From Nostoc sp. NIES-3756 (GTDB lineage Bacteria > Cyanobacteriota > Cyanobacteriia > Cyanobacteriales > Nostocaceae), in NCBI RefSeq assembly GCF_001548375.1, contig NZ_AP017295.1, positions 5,286,001 through 5,350,000 on the forward strand: a stretch of 64,000 nt of DNA. The letters are read 5' to 3'. Under the pieces are notes generated by a model. It was not told where the DNA came from. It ran no database searches and saw only the letters and a list, made by a program, of their open reading frames with translations. This document shows, piece by piece, positions 19,144-27,060 of the stretch. Both the position numbers and the translations under genes were made by a program. Within the stretch, counting starts at the first letter, position 1. Each line of letters begins with the position of its first letter.

Positions 19144-19929
19144 TTACCCCAGACGGGCTAATACATATTCACGAGTACGAGAATCAGTAGGACTGTTAAA
19201 CATTTTCTTAGTCAGACCAAATTCAACTAACCGACTAATGCGATTTTCATTACCCTGTAAGAAAGCTGTAAAATCTGATATACGAGCAACTTGAGACAAG
19301 TTGTGGCTAACTATCACCATTGTTAATTCAGAACGAAGACGTAAACTTTGAATTAAGCTTTCTACCTTCATACTGGCTATGGGATCAAGACCAAAACAAG
19401 GTTCATCCATCAACAGAACTTTTGGTTTCACAGCTAAAGCACGCGCAATACATAGACGCTGTTGCTGACCACCAGAAAGGTCTAACGCTGACTTATATAT
19501 TTTATGTTTGACTTCATCCCAAATATCAGCTTCTTTTAAGGCAGATTCAACAATTTCATCTATCTCTACTTTTGGTCGCCAACCAACAATTTTCACTCCA
19601 TAGGCCACGTTATCATAAACACTCATGGGGAAAAGATTGGGTTTGGGATGTACCATACTCACTTGTCGGCGTAGCCGATTCAAGTTAACCCGACGCTCAT
19701 AGATATTTTGATTATAAAATTCTACTCTGCCCTCAACTCGCACTTCTGCTTCTAGTTCATTCATCCGATTGAGGCACTTAATAAAAGTAGATTTTCCACA
19801 ACCACTAGGGCCAATAATTGCAGTCACCTTATTCTCATATATGTCCATTGACACCTCTTCTAAGATTTTCTGGGTGTCATAGTAAAAGCTGAGATTTTTG
19901 ACTCTGATGGCTGGAATTAGTTTATTCAT
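19144..19929 (-). CDS. pstB: Phosphate ABC transporter ATP-binding protein, second PstB paralogue with altered Q-loop
   Basis: A 261-residue ATPase of the phosphate importer family. Walker [10 protein letters not shown] (about 40-48), signature [15 protein letters not shown], Walker [10 protein letters not shown] and switch His in VIVSHN are all present. Two features differ from the neighbouring copy. The Q-loop reads MVHPKPN at 92-98, where PstB normally has VFQ-K/R-PN, so the Gln that senses the gamma-phosphate/Mg and couples to the permease is replaced by Pro95. The D-loop reads CFGLDP instead of CSALDP. It is the last gene of the pst cluster, separated from the first PstB by 786 bp. It may be a regulatory or low-activity subunit; full activity cannot be assumed. 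Confidence 0.85.
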   Translation of the reverse strand: MNKLIPAIRVKNLSFYYDTQKILEEVSMDIYENKVTAIIGPSGCGKSTFIKCLNRMNELEAEVRVEGRVEFYNQNIYERRVNLNRLRRQVSMVHPKPNLFPMSVYDNVAYGVKIVGWRPKVEIDEIVESALKEADIWDEVKHKIYKSALDLSGGQQQRLCIARALAVKPKVLLMDEPCFGLDPIASMKVESLIQSLRLRSELTMVIVSHNLSQVARISDFTAFLQGNENRISRLVEFGLTKKMFNSPTDSRTREYVLARLG

Positions 19930-20715
19930 GCTTAAAAATGTTTACCAAAAATATTGACTTGACAAATTAGTAAAAATCAGTGCTGCTGTTTCACGGTTTG
20001 TGAAGCCAATATTGAATAATCATGGTTCCAAATCAGGAAGACCAGGAAGTATTCATTTATAGCTAAATAGCAGTATTTTTTAGCCAAATTTTTGTATCAA
20101 AATGGTTTTCCTTTAAAAATAAATGTGGTAAGATATTAACCAGTTAAAATCAAGCAGTTTTGGTAAATCAATAATTTATTACTTACTTGTGAGTCTAATT
20201 TAAGGTAGTATCTGGCTCATAGCCTTAAATTAATTGACTTTCGTATTTTGATAAGCAACATACTATTTATTAGCTTTAGCGCTAATAAACATAGTCTGTT
20301 TTCTGAACAACTTTGGTCATTTTTGTCCGAAAACTTGATATATTTACTGTAGAACTGCATCAATAACATACTACTTATGTAGTATTTAAAACACACCTAT
20401 ATCTTAATTTTACACAATATATAGTAACCGCTATTTCATAGACTGTAGGAAAAATATTGTTTAAAATTCCTAATTTTTATTGAGAACTGAGCGAAGACTA
20501 TGATAGCCCTCGCATACAGGAATTTTACCTAAGAAGTTAATATATCAGTATCAAAAGAATGTAATCAATTGATAACTGCTTAGACACAATTAAAATGACA
20601 TCTGCTATCTGCTTATTTCTTACCTGATGAAGAATTAATTAAAAATTGGGATAGGTTGTCTTGGTGTAAACGGTCAAATAAGATATGAATCCAGCCTTTT
20701 AATCCAAACTTGGTA
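19930..20715. other. 786-bp gap between two pstB genes
   Basis: An A+T-rich spacer inside the pst cluster. No gene, no second Pho-box-like triple repeat and no strong hairpin were found. The length suggests that the distal pstB has its own promoter rather than depending on read-through. Confidence 0.45.
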
Positions 20716-21498
20716 TTAGCCAAACCGCCCAGAAACATAATCACGGGTGCGGGGGTCGATGGGGTTGCTAAAAATTTGAGTAGTTGCGCCAAATTCAACC
20801 ATTTGGCCAATACGACTTTCATCAGTGCTGAAAAAAGCCGTGAAATCAGAGACACGAGTTGCTTGCTGCATATTATGAGTAACGATCGCGATCGTTAATT
20901 CTGAGCGTAAACTATGGATCAGTTCTTCTACCTTCATTGTGGCGATGGGATCAAGCGCAGAACAAGGCTCATCCATTAACAAAACTTTTGGCTTAATTGC
21001 TAAAGCACGCGCAATACATAGCCTCTGTTGTTGTCCTCCAGACAGCCCTAAAGCTGATTTATTAAGTTTATCTTTAACTTCTTGCCACAGAGCCGCACCT
21101 TTAAGAGCTGATTCAACAATCTCATCTAAATCTGATTGCGGTACTCTAGCAGATATTCTCACACCATAAGCAACATTTTCATAAATGCTCATGGGAAAGG
21201 GATTTGGTCTTTGAAAAACCATGCCAATTTGGCGGCGTAGTCTGTTGATATTGATCCGTGGGTCATAAATATTTTGCCCAAAAAAATCGACACTTCCCTC
21301 TACTTTGACAGGGCCTTCTAATTCACTAATACGATTGAGGGTTTTAATAAATGTCGATTTACCACAACCACTAGGGCCAATAATTGCAGTTACATGATTT
21401 TGGTAGATGTCCATTGAAATTCCTTCAATGGCTTTTGATGTGTTGTAATAAAAGCTGAGGTTTTTAACTTTAATCGCAGGAATGAATTGTTGATTCAT
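20716..21498 (-). CDS. pstB: Phosphate ABC transporter ATP-binding protein
   Basis: A 260-residue PstB with canonical motifs: Walker [10 protein letters not shown] (41-49), Q-loop [14 protein letters not shown] (Gln96), signature [16 protein letters not shown], Walker [15 protein letters not shown] and switch His in [10 protein letters not shown]. It energises the PstC-PstA phosphate permease at the cytoplasmic membrane. It lies 179 bp downstream of pstA on the same strand; the spacer contains a dispersed repeat. Length and motifs are standard for the family. Confidence 0.95.
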   Translation of the reverse strand: MNQQFIPAIKVKNLSFYYNTSKAIEGISMDIYQNHVTAIIGPSGCGKSTFIKTLNRISELEGPVKVEGSVDFFGQNIYDPRININRLRRQIGMVFQRPNPFPMSIYENVAYGVRISARVPQSDLDEIVESALKGAALWQEVKDKLNKSALGLSGGQQQRLCIARALAIKPKVLLMDEPCSALDPIATMKVEELIHSLRSELTIAIVTHNMQQATRVSDFTAFFSTDESRIGQMVEFGATTQIFSNPIDPRTRDYVSGRFG

Positions 21499-21580
21499 GA
21501 TGATTGTTTAGGTCGGTGCAAGTAATTGATGGTATGTGTGAAAGAGTGTATTATTTATGCTGTGGATTTTGTCAGTTAAG

Positions 21581-21637
21581 GTTTTTAAACGCAGAGGGAC
21601 GCTGAGGAAAGCGCGGAGCAGCGCAAAGGTTTTTTAA
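21581..21637 (+). repeat. Dispersed cyanobacterial repeat between pstA and pstB
   Basis: The plus strand reads TTTTTAAACGCAGAGGGACG, then GCTGAGGAAAGCGCGGAG and GCGCAAAGGTTTTT. It matches the element at 11191-11245 in its blocks AAACGCAGA, GAGGAAAGCGC and AGGTTTT, in opposite orientation. Confidence 0.6.
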
Positions 21638-21677
21638 ATTTGTTAATGAGGTACTTAGGAAGTTCTCTAATTTGCTG

Positions 21678-22559
21678 TTATTTAATTTTTTTCTTGCGAG
21701 TAAATAAACGCGAAATTAAACTAACACTCAACACTAAACCGAGTAATACTATGGAAGTTGTCCAAACTAATTGATTTCTTGCGGGATCGGGGTCATTGTA
21801 GAGGTTATAAATTAAGACTGGTAAGGAAGCTGTTGGGCCAGATAATCCGCCTGACCAGTCTAGGCTAAACAAAGCTGTAAAGATTAGCGGTGCTGTTTCA
21901 CCAGCCGCACGAGCTACAGCAAGTAAAATACCTGTAGTAATCGAGGGTAGAGCAGCAGTCACAACTACACGAAAAGTAGTTTGAAAGCGTGTTCCACCCA
22001 AAGCTGCTGAGGCGAGGCGTTGGTCTATAGGAATAAGCTTTAGTGCTTCTTCTGTAGTGAGGGCGATGATTGGTAACATAATTGTGGCTAGGGCAAATCC
22101 ACCTGCGATCGCACTAAATTGTTTAGTAGCTAAAACTATCAAACCATAGGCAAATATCCCCACCACAATTGAAGGAACACCAGTCAAAATACTAACAATA
22201 AAACGCACGAAACGAGCGATGGGGCTAGTTTGACCAAATTCTGCTAAAAATATACCAGTAAATAAACCTACAGGAATACTTAACACAGAACCAATAGCTA
22301 CAACTGTAATAGTTCCTAAAATGGCGTTGCCAAAGCCATTATCAATTACTGCGTTGACAAACATTTGTGGTTTTAAACCAACAATTCCTCGGCTAATAAT
22401 TTCCCAAATAATTGAGAATAATGGAATTATGGCTAAAGCAGAGAACGCAAAGGCAAGAGCATTCATTAAATAAGTAAATATAAGCCTTCTGGGTGGTAGA
22501 GGACTTATTAATTCTGAGGCTATAGCTTTATCGATTTCTGATGATTGATAATTACTCAT
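21678..22559 (-). CDS. pstA: Phosphate ABC transporter permease PstA
   Basis: A 293-residue inner-membrane permease with about six hydrophobic helices (first at 28-55). The EAA coupling loop for the ATPase is visible as LRLIPIDQRLASAALGGTRFQTTF (read as KLIPIDQRLASAALGGTRF, about 180-200). With PstC it forms the phosphate channel. It follows pstC by 59 bp, which holds a short run of heptamer repeats. The start is the ATG MSNYQSSEID. Confidence 0.94.
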   Translation of the reverse strand: MSNYQSSEIDKAIASELISPLPPRRLIFTYLMNALAFAFSALAIIPLFSIIWEIISRGIVGLKPQMFVNAVIDNGFGNAILGTITVVAIGSVLSIPVGLFTGIFLAEFGQTSPIARFVRFIVSILTGVPSIVVGIFAYGLIVLATKQFSAIAGGFALATIMLPIIALTTEEALKLIPIDQRLASAALGGTRFQTTFRVVVTAALPSITTGILLAVARAAGETAPLIFTALFSLDWSGGLSGPTASLPVLIYNLYNDPDPARNQLVWTTSIVLLGLVLSVSLISRLFTRKKKIK

Positions 22560-22618
22560 ATTGAGAAAATAGAAGTGGGAAGTAGGAGAAAATTTAACTG
22601 TTGACTATTGACTAATAA

Positions 22619-23593
22619 CTATCTATTTCTTCTCCCAACCCACTGAACTAATAACCTAGCAACAATGTTTACACCTAGAGTGACGGCAAATAATATTAAG
22701 CCTAGATAACATAAAGCACCAATATGTAATCCTGGTTGTGCTTCGGCAAATTCATTAGCTAAGACAGCAGGAATTGTATAAGCCGGGTCTAGTAAGGAAA
22801 GACTGATTTGTGCTGAGTTACCAATTACCATTGTCACAGCCATTGTTTCGCCTAAAGCCCTTCCTAAAGCCAGCATGGCTGCACTGACAATTCCTGAAAA
22901 TCCGGCTGGTAATAATACTCTAAATATTGTTTCCCAGCGAGTACCACCCAACGCCATAGAAGCACTGCGTAATTCTTTAGGTATTGCTAACAATACATCA
23001 CGAGTAATGGCTGCCATTGTCGGCAAAATCATAATGGCCAGAATAATTCCCGCAGTTAGCATATTTGTACCTACGGGAAATTCGGAATTAAATAATGGTA
23101 TCCATTTAAAATTACTTGCTAACCACTGTTGAGGAGGTTCCAAAACTGGAATAAAAATAAATATTCCCCACAAGCCAATAATGACGCTGGGGATAGCAGC
23201 AATTAATTCAACTATAAATGCTAATGTTGTTTGGATTGACGGGGGTAGAAATTTTTCGCTAGTTACTAAGGCAACTGCTATACTCACAGGCACAGTTAGG
23301 ATAATGGCGATCGCACTACTTACCAAAGTTCCATATATATAAGGTAATGCGCCAAAAATCTCATTAGCTGTATCCCAATCATTTCCCCAAATAAAACCAA
23401 TCCCAAACTTAGCAATAGCTGGTCTAGCTTCGAGGAATATAATCCAACTCATCAAGAATAATACAGCTACTGCGATCGCTGCAAAGGTATAGACTAGCCA
23501 TGTAAAACCCCTGTCTAACCAAAAATTCGTGCCATCGTTATCTGTTAATCCCAGATTTTCATTATCAAAATCGGCAGGCAATAAATTTGTCAT
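22619..23593 (-). CDS. pstC: Phosphate ABC transporter permease PstC
   Basis: A 324-residue inner-membrane permease with a polar N-terminus and about six helices, first at 32-52. Family marks include GIGFIWGNDWD near 80, ELIAAIPSVIIGLWGIFIF and the EAA-type loop AIPKELRSASMALGGTRW. Partner of PstA. A perfect 8-bp hairpin lies between pstS and this gene, so pstS is probably made in excess over pstC as is usual for binding proteins. Confidence 0.95.
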   Translation of the reverse strand: MTNLLPADFDNENLGLTDNDGTNFWLDRGFTWLVYTFAAIAVAVLFLMSWIIFLEARPAIAKFGIGFIWGNDWDTANEIFGALPYIYGTLVSSAIAIILTVPVSIAVALVTSEKFLPPSIQTTLAFIVELIAAIPSVIIGLWGIFIFIPVLEPPQQWLASNFKWIPLFNSEFPVGTNMLTAGIILAIMILPTMAAITRDVLLAIPKELRSASMALGGTRWETIFRVLLPAGFSGIVSAAMLALGRALGETMAVTMVIGNSAQISLSLLDPAYTIPAVLANEFAEAQPGLHIGALCYLGLILFAVTLGVNIVARLLVQWVGRRNR

Positions 23594-23638
23594 GTAAATT
23601 TCAAATACTACATTATTAAGAATATTTATATTCTTAAA

Positions 23639-23659
23639 GGGTGGACTACCTGTCCACCC
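23639..23659 (-). terminator. Intercistronic hairpin between pstS and pstC
   Basis: Arms GGGTGGAC (23639-23646) and GTCCACCC (23652-23659) pair perfectly around a five-base loop. There is no long T run on the minus strand, so it is more likely a partial terminator or a 3-prime stabiliser of pstS mRNA than a full stop. Confidence 0.6.
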
Positions 23660-23690
23660 AATTTAAAGAAGTAAAAGTCAGAACCTTAAA

Positions 23691-24734
23691 CTATGGTTTG
23701 ACGTTGCCATTAACTGTTTGCATTACACGATTAGCCACAGAAGCAGGGATTCTAGTGTAATTGAGGTCATCATTATATTGTTGACCGTCTGTTAAAACCC
23801 AGTTAATCCATCGTTTAACAGCTTGAGATTTAGCAGCATCTGCATACTGTCTGTAAACCATCATCCAGGTGAGTCCGACAATAGGATAACCTTGGTTGGG
23901 ATCACCTACAAATACACGGTAATTATCTGGGAAACTTACAGTTGATAACGCAGCATTAGCAGATTGGAGAGAAGGAGCGACATATTCTCCTTTTTTATTT
24001 TGGATTTGTGCTGATCTCAGGTTATTTTTGGCAGCGTAAGCATATTCAACATAACCAATAGACCCAGGAGTACGAGCTACTAAAGCCGCTACACCAGGGT
24101 TTCCTTTACCTTTAAGGACGTTTGGTAAAGTCCATTTGGGTGCAGTGTTCGCGCCAATTCTGCCTTTGAAGTATGGGCTAATAGCACTCAAGTGGTTGGT
24201 GAAAATAAATGTAGTACCACTACTATCAGCACGGACAGCAAATCTAATTGGTTGGCTTGGTAGGTTTACACCAGGGTTATCAGCCTTAATTTTGGCATCG
24301 TTCCAATTAGTAATTTGACCAGAAAAAATAGCTGGTAATGTAGTACGGGATAGGCGGAGATTATTGACACCAGGAACATTATAAACAACAGAAACTGCAC
24401 CACCAGATGTAGGTACAAGAATTACACCATTCTTGACTTTAGCTATTTCTGCATCTGTCATTGCAGCATCACTACCACCAAAGTCAACAGTCCCGGCAAT
24501 TGTTTGGCGAATACCACCACCACTACCAATTCCTTGATAGTTAATTTTTAGTTCTGGATGTTTCTTTTTAACTTCACGCGCATACCGTTCATAAAGTGGA
24601 GCGGGAAATGTTGCTCCTGCCCCGTTAAGAGTTTGGGCTTGCGCGATCGCTGTAAAAAGAGGACTAATGGCAACAGCAGATGTTACCACAGCAGCAGTAA
24701 ATACACGCTGTAAAGCGGTGGCAGAGAAGTTCAT
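23691..24734 (-). CDS. pstS: Periplasmic phosphate-binding protein PstS
   Basis: A 347-residue exported protein that captures phosphate in the periplasm for PstCAB. The signal peptide spans about 1-33 (hydrophobic VVTSAVAISPLFTAIA, cleavage near AQA). The mature part opens with LNGAGATFPAPLYERY, the phosphate-binding signature, and has GIGSGGGIRQTIAGTVDFGGSDA and RADSSGTTFIFTNHL as the other anion-binding loops. First gene of the pst operon, with a three-repeat Pho box about 75 bp upstream of the start, so it should be induced by the SphS-SphR system under phosphate limitation. Confidence 0.96.
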   Translation of the reverse strand: MNFSATALQRVFTAAVVTSAVAISPLFTAIAQAQTLNGAGATFPAPLYERYAREVKKKHPELKINYQGIGSGGGIRQTIAGTVDFGGSDAAMTDAEIAKVKNGVILVPTSGGAVSVVYNVPGVNNLRLSRTTLPAIFSGQITNWNDAKIKADNPGVNLPSQPIRFAVRADSSGTTFIFTNHLSAISPYFKGRIGANTAPKWTLPNVLKGKGNPGVAALVARTPGSIGYVEYAYAAKNNLRSAQIQNKKGEYVAPSLQSANAALSTVSFPDNYRVFVGDPNQGYPIVGLTWMMVYRQYADAAKSQAVKRWINWVLTDGQQYNDDLNYTRIPASVANRVMQTVNGNVKP

Positions 24735-24808
24735 ATTACCTCGTAATTTAAGGATTACTTGCAGCTTTTATCACAGCATGATCATGTTACTTTTATCACA
24801 CTTTATTT

Positions 24809-24838
24809 AAGTTAAAAAAAGGTTAATTAGAGGTTAAT
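24809..24838 (-). promoter_or_regulatory. Pho box (SphR/PhoB-type operator) upstream of pstS
   Basis: On the minus strand three 8-bp repeats ATTAACCT, ATTAACCT and TTTAACTT are spaced by exactly 3 bp, giving an 11-bp period. This matches the cyanobacterial Pho-box pattern of three PyTTAAPyPy-type repeats with 3-bp spacers. It lies about 75 bp upstream of the pstS start codon, the right place for activation. Confidence 0.88.
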
Positions 24839-24957
24839 ATATATTTAAAATATTTAATTTTCTTACTATTATTTTTCAATAAACTTTTCAATAAAAATCT
24901 ATAAAGTAACCATTATTAAATCTCAATTCCTACTAATAAAGTCAAGAATAAGTGATT

Positions 24958-25038
24958 TTAAATAAGTACAATAAATAAACCTAGCAGGGGCAAAATCAGC
25001 AGTGCGCCTGCCAGGAAGGCACGGTATATTCTCGCCAT
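24958..25038 (-). CDS. Possible 26-residue single-helix membrane peptide
   Basis: On the minus strand an ATG at 25038 opens a 26-codon frame: a short basic start (MARIYR) followed by an uninterrupted hydrophobic helix ending LLGLFIVLI and a TAA. Base composition is visibly more G+C rich than the flanks and the charge pattern follows the positive-inside rule. There is no clear ribosome site and I do not match it to any small photosystem or b6f subunit that I know. It lies between the Pho box and the UbiD gene. A weak call. Confidence 0.25.
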   Translation of the reverse strand: MARIYRAFLAGALLILPLLGLFIVLI

Positions 25039-25144
25039 GTTTGATCGGGGTAGTGCTTATTTATAAGAAATAATGCCTACGTAATTACAATAGCCGAGTT
25101 GGTATTCACAAAGGGTTAAGGAAACTCAGTTATCTGGTTAATAT

Positions 25145-25200
25145 CAAGTTAAAGTTAGTCATTAGTCATTGGTCATTAGTCCATAGTCCATAGTCAAAAT
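25145..25200. repeat. Heptameric short tandem repeats (GTCATTA type)
   Basis: Degenerate 7-base units AGTCATT, AGTCATT, GGTCATT, AGTCCAT, AGTCCAT, AGTC in the spacer upstream of the UbiD-family gene. Confidence 0.7.
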
Positions 25201-25312
25201 TATTCCTTGTCTACCTTGTCTACCTCATCTCCCTCATCCCCCATACATAAAGACAGCCAATGGCTAATAATATAAGAGGGCGCTTCACACTTCTTAAATA
25301 TTTAGTTTGATT

Positions 25313-26821
25313 ATGGCCAGAGATTTACGGGGATTTATCAAGATTTTGGAAGAAAGAGGGCAATTGCGGCGGATTTCTGCTTTGGTTGACCCAGATTTGG
25401 AAATTGCTGAGATTTCTAACCGGATGCTGCAACAAGGCGGGCCGGGTTTGTTATTTGAAAATGTTAAAGGTTCTTCTTTCCCCGTGGCTGTTAATTTGAT
25501 GGGAACGGTGGAGAGGATATGTTGGGCGATGAATATGCAGCAACCTCAAGAGTTGGAGACTCTGGGTAAAAAGCTGAGTATGCTGCAACAACCAAAACCA
25601 CCAAAGAAAATTTCTCAGGCGATAGATTTTGGTAAAGTGTTGTTCGATGTCATCAAAGCGAAACCAGGGCGGGACTTTTTTCCAGCTTGTCAGCAGGTGG
25701 TGATTCAAGGTGATGACTTGGATCTCAATAAGTTACCTTTGATTCGTCCTTACCCTGGTGATGCTGGCAAAATTATCACGCTAGGACTGGTAATTACTAA
25801 AGATTGTGAAACGGGTACGCCAAATGTGGGTGTATATCGCTTACAACTGCAATCCAAGAATACGATGACGGTTCATTGGTTATCGGTGCGGGGTGGGGCG
25901 AGACATTTACGTAAAGCGGCTGAACGTGGTCAAAAATTAGAAGTGGCGATCGCACTTGGTGTAGATCCTTTAATTATCATGGCAGCAGCTACACCCATTC
26001 CTGTAGATTTATCAGAGTGGTTATTTGCTGGGCTGTATGGTGGTTCGGGTGTGCAGTTAGCTAAGTGTAAAACTGTAGATTTAGAAGTACCCGCAGATTC
26101 CGAGTTTGTTTTAGAAGGGACAATTACTCCAGGGGAAATTTTACCTGATGGCCCCTTTGGCGACCACATGGGTTATTACGGGGGCGTGGAAGATTCACCC
26201 TTGATTCGTTTCCATTGTATGACACACCGCCAAGACCCGGTTTATTTGACCACATTTAGCGGTCGTCCACCCAAAGAAGAAGCAATGATGGCGATCGCAC
26301 TTAACCGGATTTATACCCCAATTCTGCGGCAACAAGTCTCAGAAATTGTCGATTTCTTCTTACCAATGGAAGCCCTCAGTTACAAAGCGGCGATTATATC
26401 CATTGATAAAGCTTATCCCGGACAAGCAAGACGGGCAGCTTTGGCGTTTTGGAGTGCCTTACCCCAATTCACATACACCAAATTTGTCATCGTCGTTGAT
26501 AAAGACATTAACATCCGTGACCCGCGCCAAGTAGTATGGGCAATTAGTTCTAAAGTTGACCCCACAAGAGATGTATTCATTCTGCCAAACACGCCATTTG
26601 ATACCTTAGATTTTGCTAGTGAAAAAATCGGCTTGGGTGGGCGTATGGGAATTGATGCTACTACCAAGATTCCCCCAGAAACAGACCATGAATGGGGTGC
26701 GCCTTTAGAGTCTGATGCAGATGTCTCCGCAATGGTAGAAAGACGATGGGCGGAATATGGTTTAGCTGATTTGCAATTAGGGGAAGTTGACCCTAATTTG
26801 TTTGGTTACGATATGAGATAG
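25313..26821 (+). CDS. UbiD family decarboxylase
   Basis: A 502-residue member of the UbiD family, which uses prenylated FMN for reversible decarboxylation of aromatic or unsaturated acids. Visible hallmarks are LPLIRPYPGDAGKIIT, GTPNVGVYRLQL, the cofactor segment WLSVRGGARHLRKA, the catalytic acidic region EFVLEGTITPGE ... GPFGDHMGYYGG and the C-terminal GLGGRMGIDATTKIP. In cyanobacteria the family member is usually discussed as part of plastoquinone or ubiquinone-like quinone synthesis, but the substrate is not provable here. I start at ATG 25313 (MARDLRGF); a TTG six bases earlier would only add two residues. Confidence 0.92.
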   Translation: MARDLRGFIKILEERGQLRRISALVDPDLEIAEISNRMLQQGGPGLLFENVKGSSFPVAVNLMGTVERICWAMNMQQPQELETLGKKLSMLQQPKPPKKISQAIDFGKVLFDVIKAKPGRDFFPACQQVVIQGDDLDLNKLPLIRPYPGDAGKIITLGLVITKDCETGTPNVGVYRLQLQSKNTMTVHWLSVRGGARHLRKAAERGQKLEVAIALGVDPLIIMAAATPIPVDLSEWLFAGLYGGSGVQLAKCKTVDLEVPADSEFVLEGTITPGEILPDGPFGDHMGYYGGVEDSPLIRFHCMTHRQDPVYLTTFSGRPPKEEAMMAIALNRIYTPILRQQVSEIVDFFLPMEALSYKAAIISIDKAYPGQARRAALAFWSALPQFTYTKFVIVVDKDINIRDPRQVVWAISSKVDPTRDVFILPNTPFDTLDFASEKIGLGGRMGIDATTKIPPETDHEWGAPLESDADVSAMVERRWAEYGLADLQLGEVDPNLFGYDMR

Positions 26822-26834
26822 GTAATGGGTAATG

Positions 26835-26880
26835 GGTAATAGGTAATTGTTTTGTCCTAATACCCCTATTACCTATTACC
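26835..26880. terminator. Perfect 13-bp palindrome between convergent genes
   Basis: Arms GGTAATAGGTAAT (26835-26847) and ATTACCTATTACC (26868-26880) pair perfectly around a 20-base loop. It lies just after the UbiD stop and faces the end of the NHLM exporter gene, so it may end transcription from both sides, although long T runs are missing. It is built from TAATGGG-type heptamers. Confidence 0.5.
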
Positions 26881-26952
26881 AACCATTGCTATGTGATAAG
26901 TATTTAAGCGTAAATAACATAATACTGAAAAAAACTTTTGGAGTACATATTA

Positions 26953-27060
26953 ATTACGAATTACGTTAGCGTAGCGGGGCGTAGCCCATTACGAATTACG
27001 AATTACGTTAGCGTAGCGGGGCGTAGCCCATTACGAATTACGAATTACGAATTACGAATT
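26953..27060. repeat. Tandem 42-bp repeat plus TACGAAT heptamers abutting the exporter stop codon
   Basis: A 42-bp unit with TTACGTTAGCGTAGCGGGGC and GTAGCCCATTACGAA occurs twice in tandem (second copy starts 42 bp after the first), then runs into four TACGAAT-type heptamers. 42 is a multiple of seven, so the large unit probably grew from the heptamer array. The TAA stop of the minus-strand exporter gene (27059-27061) is inside the array. Confidence 0.8.

Noticed and set aside
20613..20855. Minus-strand frame of 80 codons overlapping the end of pstB
   Set aside because: It overlaps the better-supported pstB frame and repeats none of its motifs; a shadow.
26953..27060. CRISPR array
   Set aside because: Two 42-bp tandem copies and heptamers have no spacers of constant length and no cas genes are near; they are short tandem repeats.
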